Below, piece by piece: positions 23,288 to 29,626 of a DNA stretch of 33,040 nucleotides. The position numbers and the translations under genes were made by a program. The first letter of the stretch is position 1, and every line of letters begins with the position of its first letter. The notes beneath the pieces are model-generated. The model was not told the origin of the DNA and did not search any database. It saw only the letters and a list, made by a program, of their open reading frames with translations. The stretch comes from an uncultured Prevotellaceae bacterium (GTDB lineage Bacteria > Bacteroidota > Bacteroidia > Bacteroidales > Bacteroidaceae). The stretch spans positions 1 through 33,040 of the forward strand of contig CADCET010000034.1 of NCBI GenBank assembly GCA_902800495.1, given 5' to 3'.

Positions 23288-25180
23288 ATGAAGAAATGGA
23301 CCACTGACGATGCTCGCGAGCTGTACAATATCGGCGGCTGGGGCACCTCGTATTTCGGCATTAACGACGCAGGCAACGTCTACGTCACGCCGTGCAAGGA
23401 CTCTGTGCAGATTGATCTGCGCGAAGTGATGGACGAACTGGCGCTGCGCGACGTCACAGCCCCTGTGTTGCTGCGCTTCCCCGACATTCTCGACAACCGT
23501 ATCGAGAAGACGTGGAGCTGCTTCAAGAAAGCAGCCAAGGAGTACGAGTACAAGGGGGAGAACTATGTCATCTACCCTATCAAGGTGAATCAGATGCAAC
23601 CCGTCGTCGAGGAGATCATCTCCCACGGACGGAAGTTCAACCTCGGCCTGGAGGCCGGCTCGAAACCTGAGCTGCACGCCGTCATTGCCATGCAATGCCA
23701 GAGCGACTCCGTCATCGTCTGCAACGGCTACAAGGATCAGAGTTACATCGAACTGGCGCTGTTGGCACAAAAGATGGGTAAGCGCATCTTCATCGTCGTG
23801 GAAAAGCTGAACGAGCTGGACACCATTGCCAAGATAGCCAAAAAGCTCGACGTCAAGCCGAACATCGGCATCCGCATCAAGTTAGCCTCCAGCGGCAGCG
23901 GCAAGTGGGAAGAGAGCGGCGGCGACGCCTCGAAGTTCGGACTGACGAGTGCCGAACTGCTCGAAGCCCTCGAAATGCTCGACAAGAAGGGCATGCGCGA
24001 ATGTCTGAAGCTCATCCACTTCCATATCGGCAGCCAGATTACGAAGATACGCCGCATTCAGACGGCGCTGCGCGAAGCCTCGCAGTTCTATATTCAGCTG
24101 CATAAGATGGGCTACGGCGTGGAGTTCGTTGACTGCGGCGGCGGACTGGGCGTCGACTACGACGGCACACGGTCGCCATCGAGCGAGAGCAGTGTCAACT
24201 ACTCCATCCAGGAGTACGTCAACGACTGTATCTACACCTTCGTCGAGGCGGCCAACAAGAACGGACTGCCCCACCCCAATATCATCACCGAGAGCGGCCG
24301 CTCATTGGCTGCCCACCACTCGGTGTTGGTCATCAACGTGCTGGAGACAGCCTCGCTGCCGGAGATGCCCGAGGAGTTTGAGCCTGACGAGAACTCACAC
24401 CAGCTGGTGAAAGACCTGTACGAGATATGGGACAACCTGTCGCCGCGCAACGTCTTAGAGGACTGGCACGACGCCGAGCAGATACGTGAAGAGGTGCTCG
24501 ACCTCTTTGCCCATGGCATCGTCGACCTGAAGACGCGCGCAGAGATCGAAGCAATGTACTGGAGTGTCTGCCACGAGATACATGCTCTGGCCAAGACGCT
24601 GAAGCACGTGCCTGAAGAGCTGATGAGCATCGATAAGCTGCTGGCCGACAAGTACTTCTGTAACTTCTCGTTATTCCAGAGCCTCAGCGACTCGTGGGCC
24701 ATCGACCAGGTATTCCCGATCATGCCCATCCAGCGGCTGAACGAACGGCCGACGCGCAATGCCACCATCCAGGACATCACCTGCGACTCGGATGGCAAGA
24801 TAGCCAATTTCGTCACCAACCGCCACAACTCGCACTCGCTGCCCGTCCACACGCTGAAGAAAAACGAGAACTACTACCTCGGCGTGTTCCTCGTCGGTGC
24901 CTATCAGGAGATTCTCGGCGATATGCACAACCTCTTCGGCGACACGACAGCCGTACACATCTCTGTCAAGGACGACAAGTACCACATCGACCAGATTATC
25001 GACGGCGAGACGGTGGAAGAGGTGCTGGAATACGTACAGTACAACCCGAAGAAGCTGGTGCGCCAGCTGGAGATCTGGGTGACGAAGAGCGTCAAGGAGG
25101 GAAAGATCTCGCTCGAAGAGGGCAAGGAGTTCCTCAGCACCTATCGCTCCGGACTGTACGGATACACGTATCTGGAGTAA
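23288..25180 (+). CDS. speA: Biosynthetic arginine decarboxylase
   Basis: 630 residues, full family length. PLP-dependent conversion of arginine to agmatine plus CO2, the entry to polyamine synthesis in bacteria using this route. The alanine-racemase-type barrel has the PLP lysine at about Lys-99 in YPIKVNQM, GLEAGSKPEL, NPNIGIRIKL-like and LIHFHIGSQI segments, the glycine-rich phosphate-binding VDCGGGLGVDYDG, and ESGRSLAAHHSVL. The start at 23288 (MKKWTTDDA) is preferred to an ATG at 23267 that lies before the -7 box. argB follows after a 61-bp gap that contains a palindromic repeat. Confidence 0.95.
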   Translation: MKKWTTDDARELYNIGGWGTSYFGINDAGNVYVTPCKDSVQIDLREVMDELALRDVTAPVLLRFPDILDNRIEKTWSCFKKAAKEYEYKGENYVIYPIKVNQMQPVVEEIISHGRKFNLGLEAGSKPELHAVIAMQCQSDSVIVCNGYKDQSYIELALLAQKMGKRIFIVVEKLNELDTIAKIAKKLDVKPNIGIRIKLASSGSGKWEESGGDASKFGLTSAELLEALEMLDKKGMRECLKLIHFHIGSQITKIRRIQTALREASQFYIQLHKMGYGVEFVDCGGGLGVDYDGTRSPSSESSVNYSIQEYVNDCIYTFVEAANKNGLPHPNIITESGRSLAAHHSVLVINVLETASLPEMPEEFEPDENSHQLVKDLYEIWDNLSPRNVLEDWHDAEQIREEVLDLFAHGIVDLKTRAEIEAMYWSVCHEIHALAKTLKHVPEELMSIDKLLADKYFCNFSLFQSLSDSWAIDQVFPIMPIQRLNERPTRNATIQDITCDSDGKIANFVTNRHNSHSLPVHTLKKNENYYLGVFLVGAYQEILGDMHNLFGDTTAVHISVKDDKYHIDQIIDGETVEEVLEYVQYNPKKLVRQLEIWVTKSVKEGKISLEEGKEFLSTYRSGLYGYTYLE

Positions 25181-25194
25181 AAGCCCACCCCCGA

Positions 25195-25213
25195 CCCCTC
25201 CCGAAGGGAGGGG
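25195..25213. repeat. Palindromic CCCCTCCC-GAA-GGGAGGGG repeat
   Basis: An 8-bp stem, GAA loop, between speA and argB. Relative of 886-902 and of the copy inside argB at 25278-25298. It could act as an mRNA hairpin between the two genes. Confidence 0.85.
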
Positions 25214-25241
25214 AGATGTTACCCATTACCCATAAGAGAAA

Positions 25242-26129
25242 ATGAAAACAAACACAACGATGGAAGAAGTATCTACTTCCCTCCCTCACAGGGAGGGACA
25301 GAGGGAGAGTCTCACAATAGTAAAGGTGGGCGGTGCCGTCGTCGAGGACGAGGCACAGCTGGCGCAGTTGCTGAAAGACTTCACCGCCATTAAGGGTGCC
25401 AAAATCCTGGTACACGGCGGCGGAAGGCGCGCCACAAAGGTGGCTGCAGAACTGGGCATAGAGACGAAGATGGTGAACGGACGCCGCATCACCGACGCAG
25501 CCATGCTGGAGGTGGTGACGATGGTCTACGGCGGACTGGTGAACAAGCACGTCGTGGCACTGCTACAGGCACAGGGCGTCGACGCCATAGGACTGACAGG
25601 CGCCGATGCCGACATCCTCCGCTCAACGAAGCGCCCCCCTCTCGTTGTCGACGGTTCCCCTCTCGCTGTCGACGGTTCCCCTCTCGCTGTCGACGGTTCC
25701 CCCGTCGACTTCGGCTACGTCGGCGACGTCAAAAAGGCTGACGGCGCAAAAATCGCCCATTTCATCGGGGCTGGAATGGTACCCGTCATCGCCCCGCTGA
25801 CACACGACGGCCAGGGGAACATCCTCAACACCAATGCCGACACCATGGCCTCGGAGACGGCAAAGGCCATGGCCGCCCTGTATGACGTGACGCTGATTTA
25901 CGCCTTCGAGAAGCCGGGCGTCATGCGCAACCCCGATGACGACAGTTCCATGATTCCCGTCATTACCCGCCCCGACTTTGAACGCTACAAGGCCGACGGA
26001 ACCATCAGTGGCGGTATGCTGCCGAAGATAGAGAATGCACTGGCAGCCGTAGAGGCTGGCGTCAGCCGCGTCATCATCACACTGGCAACAGCCATCGACG
26101 GACAACACGGAACGGTCATCAAAGAATGA
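25242..26129 (+). CDS. argB: Acetylglutamate kinase with in-frame repeat insertions
   Basis: 295 residues, about 40 more than a usual ArgB. It phosphorylates N-acetylglutamate in arginine synthesis. Family landmarks are IVKVGGAVVEDEAQL, ILVHGGGRRATKVA, KMVNGRRITDAAMLEVVTMVYGG, NTNADTMASETAKAMAA and GGMLPKIENALAAVE. Two extras explain the length. The N-terminal stretch before LTIVKVGG (STSLPHREGQRES) is encoded by a palindromic repeat. Three 21-bp tandem units at 25636-25698 encode PLVVDGS and twice PLAVDGS, inserted before the conserved VDFGYVGDV. A later start at 25260 would still include the palindrome. The stop overlaps the sigma-factor ATG. Confidence 0.93.
   Translation: MKTNTTMEEVSTSLPHREGQRESLTIVKVGGAVVEDEAQLAQLLKDFTAIKGAKILVHGGGRRATKVAAELGIETKMVNGRRITDAAMLEVVTMVYGGLVNKHVVALLQAQGVDAIGLTGADADILRSTKRPPLVVDGSPLAVDGSPLAVDGSPVDFGYVGDVKKADGAKIAHFIGAGMVPVIAPLTHDGQGNILNTNADTMASETAKAMAALYDVTLIYAFEKPGVMRNPDDDSSMIPVITRPDFERYKADGTISGGMLPKIENALAAVEAGVSRVIITLATAIDGQHGTVIKE
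25278..25298. repeat. Palindromic repeat within argB N-terminal codons
   Basis: TCCCTCCC-TCACA-GGGAGGGA, related to the intergenic palindromes at 886 and 25195. It encodes the SLPHREG stretch just before the conserved ArgB start of homology. Confidence 0.85.
25636..25698. repeat. 21-bp tandem repeat, three copies, inside argB
   Basis: Units at 25636-25656, 25657-25677 and 25678-25698, each CCCCTCTCG(C/T)TGTCGACGGTT, identical but for one base in the first. Length is a multiple of three, so copy-number change keeps the frame. Confidence 0.95.
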
Positions 26130-26632
26130 AGAAAGTCAGTTTCCAGAACGACATCCTGCCACTCAAGAACAAACTCTACAGACTGGCTGTACGCATCACG
26201 CTCAATCCCGAAGATGCGGAGGACACCGTTCAGGAAACAATGATGAAAGTATGGAACAAGCGGCAGCAGTGGGAACAGATAGAGTCGATGGAGGCGTTCT
26301 GCATGACCATCTGCCGCAACATCGCCCTCGACAAGACACGCCGTATGACGGGTAGCGAACAGAGTTTAGACGCTGACGAACACGACGCACCCGACCCTAA
26401 CTACCACGCCAATCCCGAACAGCAGACCATTGAACAAGACCGCATCCGCCTGGTGCGGACGATTATCGACAGCCTACCCGAAAAACAGCGCAGCGTCATA
26501 CAGCTGCGCGACTTCGAAGGGAAAAGCTACAAAGAGATTGCTGCCATCATGGACATCAGCGAGGAACAGGTGAAAATCAATATCTACCGCGCACGGCAGG
26601 CTGTCAAGCAACGCTTCTTGGAAGCGGAATAG
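26126..26632 (+). CDS. ECF-type RNA polymerase sigma-70 factor
   Basis: 168 residues. Region 2 (KLYRLAVRITLNPEDAEDTVQETMMKVWNKR, about residues 15-50) binds core polymerase and the -10 element. Region 4 (LPEKQRSVIQLRDFEGKSYKEIAAIMDISEEQVKINIYRARQAVKQ, about 115-160) is a helix-turn-helix for the -35 element. Only regions 2 and 4 are present, which defines the ECF group. The ATG overlaps the argB stop (ATGA), so it is translationally coupled to an arginine-synthesis gene. The next gene encodes a single-helix membrane protein that is likely its anti-sigma factor. Confidence 0.92.
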   Translation: MKKVSFQNDILPLKNKLYRLAVRITLNPEDAEDTVQETMMKVWNKRQQWEQIESMEAFCMTICRNIALDKTRRMTGSEQSLDADEHDAPDPNYHANPEQQTIEQDRIRLVRTIIDSLPEKQRSVIQLRDFEGKSYKEIAAIMDISEEQVKINIYRARQAVKQRFLEAE

Positions 26633-26672
26633 TCCCCTAAAAAGTTAATGAAACTAAAAATTCGAGAGAACC

Positions 26673-26700
26673 TGTAACTTCCGGCAACGCCAAACGTCTT
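26673..26700 (+). promoter_or_regulatory. Candidate ECF-sigma promoter
   Basis: TGTAAC (26673-26678), then 16 bases, then CGTCTT (26695-26700). The AAC/CGTC pair with 16-base spacing fits the general ECF consensus. It lies just after the sigma gene and 35 bases before the putative anti-sigma gene, suggesting feedback control. Confidence 0.5.
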
Positions 26701-26734
26701 CCTATATAGAGTATCTTACGAAAAACGTCAAAAA

Positions 26735-27211
26735 ATGGATTATAAGTACATCGAACAACTGCTGGAGCGCTACTTTCAGTGTGAGACCACGCTGAAGGAA
26801 GAAGAGATTCTGCGTTCTTTCTTCACGCAGGAAGATGTGCCCGTCTGGTTGACGAAATACAAGACGCTCTTCAGCTATGAAGCCCAACAGGAAGAGCCGC
26901 TCGGCGAAGCTTTTGATGAGAAAATCCTGAAAATGATAGAGGAAGGAGAACCTGTCAAGGCACGGGTGGTGACCATCACACAACGCCTGAAGCCGCTCTT
27001 CAAGGCCGCCGCCGTCGTCGCTATCGTACTGACAATAGGCAACGCCGCACAAGCTCCGTGGGACCGCGGATGGGACAACCCCCGCGAGGAGTATGCCAAA
27101 TACCTGGAGCAACAGCGCTTAGACTCGCTGAACAGGTTAGGCCCCGTGCAGGCGGAGAACCTGTTGGAGGACAGTACCAACACGCAAGTGAAGGAACTGC
27201 CGAAATACTGA
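26735..27211 (+). CDS. Putative anti-sigma factor (single-pass membrane protein)
   Basis: 158 residues. The cytoplasmic N-terminal part opens MDYKYIEQLLERYFQCETTL with a helical EEEILRSFF segment; a single membrane helix (FKAAAVVAIVLTIGNAAQA, about residues 89-107) follows; the C-terminal part is short and charged. This layout next to an ECF sigma gene is typical of Bacteroidetes regulators that hold the sigma factor at the membrane. No zinc-binding HxxxCxxC motif is seen, so it is not of the ZAS type. Similar proteins are often given unrelated enzyme names in databases, which the sequence does not support. It could instead be a modulator with another role. Confidence 0.65.
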   Translation: MDYKYIEQLLERYFQCETTLKEEEILRSFFTQEDVPVWLTKYKTLFSYEAQQEEPLGEAFDEKILKMIEEGEPVKARVVTITQRLKPLFKAAAVVAIVLTIGNAAQAPWDRGWDNPREEYAKYLEQQRLDSLNRLGPVQAENLLEDSTNTQVKELPKY

Positions 27212-27339
27212 CAGAAGAAGATTTTTTTCTATGCTTTCTCTATAAAATAATTCATTAAAAATTAAAACACAATCATGAGAAACTGTGAAGTTTCTATTCT
27301 CTCAAATTTTTCATAACATACTTTGAAACACAAAAGCGA

Positions 27340-27367
27340 GGGCTGTCACGTGACAACGTGACAGCCC
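27340..27367 (-). terminator. Terminator of CPBP gene
   Basis: Perfect 11-bp stem (GGGCTGTCACG, 27340-27350, with 27357-27367), 6-base loop. On the minus strand it is followed by CTCGCTTTTGTGTTTC. It lies 9 bases after the CPBP stop. Confidence 0.85.
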
Positions 27368-27376
27368 GCACATTTT

Positions 27377-28138
27377 CTATGAGGCTTTCCGCAGCCGCAA
27401 GTGCAGCTGGTAGAGGGAGGGCAACAGGATGAGCAACGAAAAGAGACAGGCCATCGCAATAGACCGATGACTGCCAAACATATCGATGAGACGGATATCG
27501 CCGCCGTAGAGGTTGTAGAGGACATAGGCCACGGAGTTGTTCACCCAGTGGTAGACCATGCCCGGCACGATGCTGTCGGTGCGGTAATAGAGCCATCCTA
27601 ACAGTAAACCTATCAGGAAGGCATGGGGCATCTGCGCCGGGTTGGCGTGAATCAGGGCAAACAGCAGGGCCGAGATGGTGATGGCTACCCAGTGGCGGGG
27701 CGTCCAGCGCAACAAGGCGCGCAGAATGGCACCACGGAACACCAGTTCCTCGCAGAGCGGCGCCAACAGACCGACGGCGAAGTAGCCCCAACGGTCGCGC
27801 AGGATAACATCAAACTCCTGTTCGACAATGTTAGGCAATTCCGGCATCACCTCTTGCAGCGTAGTAGAGGGGATGATGGCACCGAGAGCTGCCAGACCAC
27901 ACCAGAAGAACACGTCCCACGGGCGTGACCGGATATAGGAGGGCGACACCTCGGCCCAACGTAGATAAAGAAACAGCACGATGACAGCCACACTGGCTGC
28001 CGTCAGGTTAATAATCATCATCTTGGCATCGGTAGGCGAGACAGACACTTTGAAAAGACCCAGTATCTCTTGGATCAGAAAGGGGAGCAATGCCTGAATG
28101 GCCACAAAAACTAATGTGTAGATAATCGCTTTCTTCAT
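27377..28138 (-). CDS. CPBP-family intramembrane metalloprotease
   Basis: 253 residues and about seven to eight membrane helices. The CAAX protease/bacteriocin-processing signature is complete: EELVFRG with EE at residues 130-131 and Arg-135, His-164 in ALIHANPAQ, and His-197/Asn-200 in YHWVNN. These line an intramembrane metal site. In bacteria these proteins process peptides or confer immunity to bacteriocins; no bacteriocin gene is seen nearby, so its substrate is unknown. It lies 6 bp after ribF on the same strand and is probably cotranscribed. Confidence 0.9.
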   Translation of the reverse strand: MKKAIIYTLVFVAIQALLPFLIQEILGLFKVSVSPTDAKMMIINLTAASVAVIVLFLYLRWAEVSPSYIRSRPWDVFFWCGLAALGAIIPSTTLQEVMPELPNIVEQEFDVILRDRWGYFAVGLLAPLCEELVFRGAILRALLRWTPRHWVAITISALLFALIHANPAQMPHAFLIGLLLGWLYYRTDSIVPGMVYHWVNNSVAYVLYNLYGGDIRLIDMFGSHRSIAMACLFSLLILLPSLYQLHLRLRKAS

Positions 28139-28144
28139 TTTGTA

Positions 28145-29086
28145 TCAACAGTTTAGTAATATTTCCGCCTGACGGGCGTCTGCCGCGAGTTGGGCTACAA
28201 GTGCCTCACGACTGTCAAACTTCCGCTCGGCTCGCAGGCGCTCTATAAAACGAATGGTTAGCGACTGGCCGTAAAGGTCGCCGTCGAAATGGAAGATATG
28301 CGTCTCCAGCGTCATGTGGTCGCCGCCGAACGTGGGACGGCTGCCAATGTTCATCATACCGTGCCAGACTTCTGCCGACTGGCCGACACACACGTTGACG
28401 GCATAGACTCCTGGCGCCGGAATCAGCTTTTCAGGATCAGAGAGTTGCAGATTGGCCGTAGGGAAGCCAAGGGCCGTACCGATGTGTTCACCGCTGACCA
28501 CAACACCTGACAACTCGTAAGGTCGCCCTAAGCATTGGGCGGCTTGTAGGACGTCGCCCCTCTCGAGCATCTTACGGACTTTCGACGAACTGACACGGAT
28601 AGCGTCCACATCAAGCGGATCGCCCTGTAGGACAGCCATCCCCATAGAACGGCCATACGTCACATAGTCGTCGAAACCTTCAGCACCCCCCGGCGTGCGG
28701 TGACCGAAATGGTTGTCGTAGCCCGTCACCAACACCTGAACGTTCAGCTGACGATGAAGGACACGCTCCATAAAGTCGCTGGCTGACAGAGCGGCCATCT
28801 GCCGGTCGAAGGGCAGCACCACAAGACGGTCGACACCCGTCTGCGACAAGAGTGCCACCTTCTCGTCGAACGTGGATAGCAGCTGCGGATGCCAGTAGGG
28901 CTGGAGCACCTGACGCGGATGGCGCGAGAAGGTGATGACTGTCGAAGCGAGCCGCTGACTGCGGGCGATAGCAAGAACCTTACCGATAAGATGGCGATGC
29001 CCCTGGTGCACACCATCGAAAAAACCGATGGTGGCCACGCATGGAGACAGCGCTGCAGTCTGTTCACAGAGGTCAATAATCTTCAT
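28145..29086 (-). CDS. ribF: Bifunctional riboflavin kinase / FAD synthetase
   Basis: 313 residues. The N-terminal nucleotidyl-transferase half has ATIGFFDGVHQGHRHLI (residues 19-35, the HxGH ATP site) and TFSRHPRQVL. The C-terminal flavokinase half has GTALGFPTANL, PAPGVYAV and NIGSRPTFGG. It converts riboflavin to FMN, then FAD. No FMN riboswitch is apparent: the -7 box (29094-29101) ends only 7 bases before the ATG, leaving no room for one. The start at 29086 fits the family. Confidence 0.96.
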   Translation of the reverse strand: MKIIDLCEQTAALSPCVATIGFFDGVHQGHRHLIGKVLAIARSQRLASTVITFSRHPRQVLQPYWHPQLLSTFDEKVALLSQTGVDRLVVLPFDRQMAALSASDFMERVLHRQLNVQVLVTGYDNHFGHRTPGGAEGFDDYVTYGRSMGMAVLQGDPLDVDAIRVSSSKVRKMLERGDVLQAAQCLGRPYELSGVVVSGEHIGTALGFPTANLQLSDPEKLIPAPGVYAVNVCVGQSAEVWHGMMNIGSRPTFGGDHMTLETHIFHFDGDLYGQSLTIRFIERLRAERKFDSREALVAQLAADARQAEILLNC

Positions 29087-29093
29087 TGGGCGG

Positions 29094-29101
29094 CAAAGTT
29101 A
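29094..29101 (-). promoter_or_regulatory. -7 box of ribF
   Basis: TAACTTTG on the minus strand, 7 bases before the ribF ATG. Implies a near-leaderless mRNA. Confidence 0.55.
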
Positions 29102-29130
29102 AGAATAAATTTGCTATTTTAGAAAAAAAA

Positions 29131-29162
29131 TTTGGAGTTTTGACATTTTTAATGTAACTTTG
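29131..29162 (+). promoter_or_regulatory. Promoter of tRNA-Met
   Basis: TTTG (29131-29134), 20-base spacer, TAACTTTG (29155-29162). A textbook Bacteroidetes promoter, about 25 bases before the tRNA. Confidence 0.8.
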
Positions 29163-29186
29163 CAGCCGCAATTCAAAAAAATTGCC

Positions 29187-29260
29187 GGACTTGTAGCTCA
29201 GTTGGTTAGAGCAACAGACTCATAATCTGGAGGTCCCAGGTTCAAGCCCTGGCTGGTCCA
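29187..29260 (+). tRNA. tRNA-Met (anticodon CAT)
   Basis: Acceptor GGACTTG with CTGGTCC (one T-T mismatch and one U-G pair), D-arm GCTC...GAGC, anticodon loop CTCATAA giving CAT, T-arm CCAGGTTCAAGCCCTGG, discriminator A. CCA is not encoded (CAC follows). Elongator Met is the first choice, but a lysidine-modified tRNA-Ile2 has the same loop and cannot be excluded by eye. Confidence 0.92.
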
Positions 29261-29265
29261 CACTA

Positions 29266-29312
29266 AAAATCAGCAACTTACGATTAATCGAAGGTTGCTG
29301 ATTTCTCTTTTT
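29266..29312 (+). terminator. Terminator of tRNA-Met
   Basis: AAATCAGCAAC (29267-29277) pairs with GTTGCTGATTT (29294-29304), loop of 16 bases that itself contains CGATTAATCG, followed by CTCTTTTTG. Confidence 0.8.
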
Positions 29313-29626
29313 GCGAACAATTTGCGAACAAAATGATGTTTCATACTCTTTGAACTTGCAAGGTTTTCTACTAGCTTGCATGGTTTGTATCAGTATAGCT
29401 TGCAAGATTACCAGCAAGTTCAAAGGTTGTGCCATATTTCGAATCAAAGTATCCATATTAAGTGCCATGTTTTCTCAGGAAGAGCAACATTAGACCCAGA
29501 ATTGTCCATATTAAGAGTAACATTAGCCCCATTATTATCCATATAAGAGTAACATTAGGATCAAAAGAGTAACATTAGCCGTATAGAAGTGTAACATTAG
29601 GGACTGGAAGTGTAACATTAGATACT
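29313..29626. other. Gene-free stretch between tRNA-Met and AlbA_2 gene
   Basis: No convincing gene. It contains a direct pair of TTTGCGAACAA (about 29312-29333) and a 12-bp perfect inverted repeat (29348-29359 with 29414-29425). The loop of that repeat carries AGCTTGCA twice. The AACATTAG array follows. The 82-codon minus ORF here runs into the tRNA antisense and is probably spurious. Confidence 0.6.
29486..29621. repeat. Array of six AACATTAG boxes
   Basis: AACATTAG occurs at 29486, 29519, 29551, 29571, 29593 and 29614, mostly within a longer AAGAGTAACATTAG or AAGTGTAACATTAG. Steps are 33, 32, 20, 22 and 21 bases, close to three or two turns of B-DNA. Steps are not multiples of three, so a simple coding repeat does not explain them, although the minus strand would locally encode NVTL. 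Confidence 0.85.

Noticed and set aside
27294-27791. 165-codon minus-strand ORF
   Set aside because: Overlaps the CPBP protease gene in another frame; the CPBP frame carries all catalytic motifs.
27376-28138. Bacteriocin immunity role for the CPBP protein
   Set aside because: No bacteriocin precursor or exporter gene is nearby; the family alone does not support that role.
29087-29186. FMN riboswitch upstream of ribF
   Set aside because: The predicted promoter ends 7 bases before the ATG, and no conserved riboswitch helices are visible in the interval.
29220-29468. 82-codon minus-strand ORF ending in the tRNA
   Set aside because: Its C-terminus is encoded by the antisense of tRNA-Met and its terminator, a common artefact; no domain is seen.
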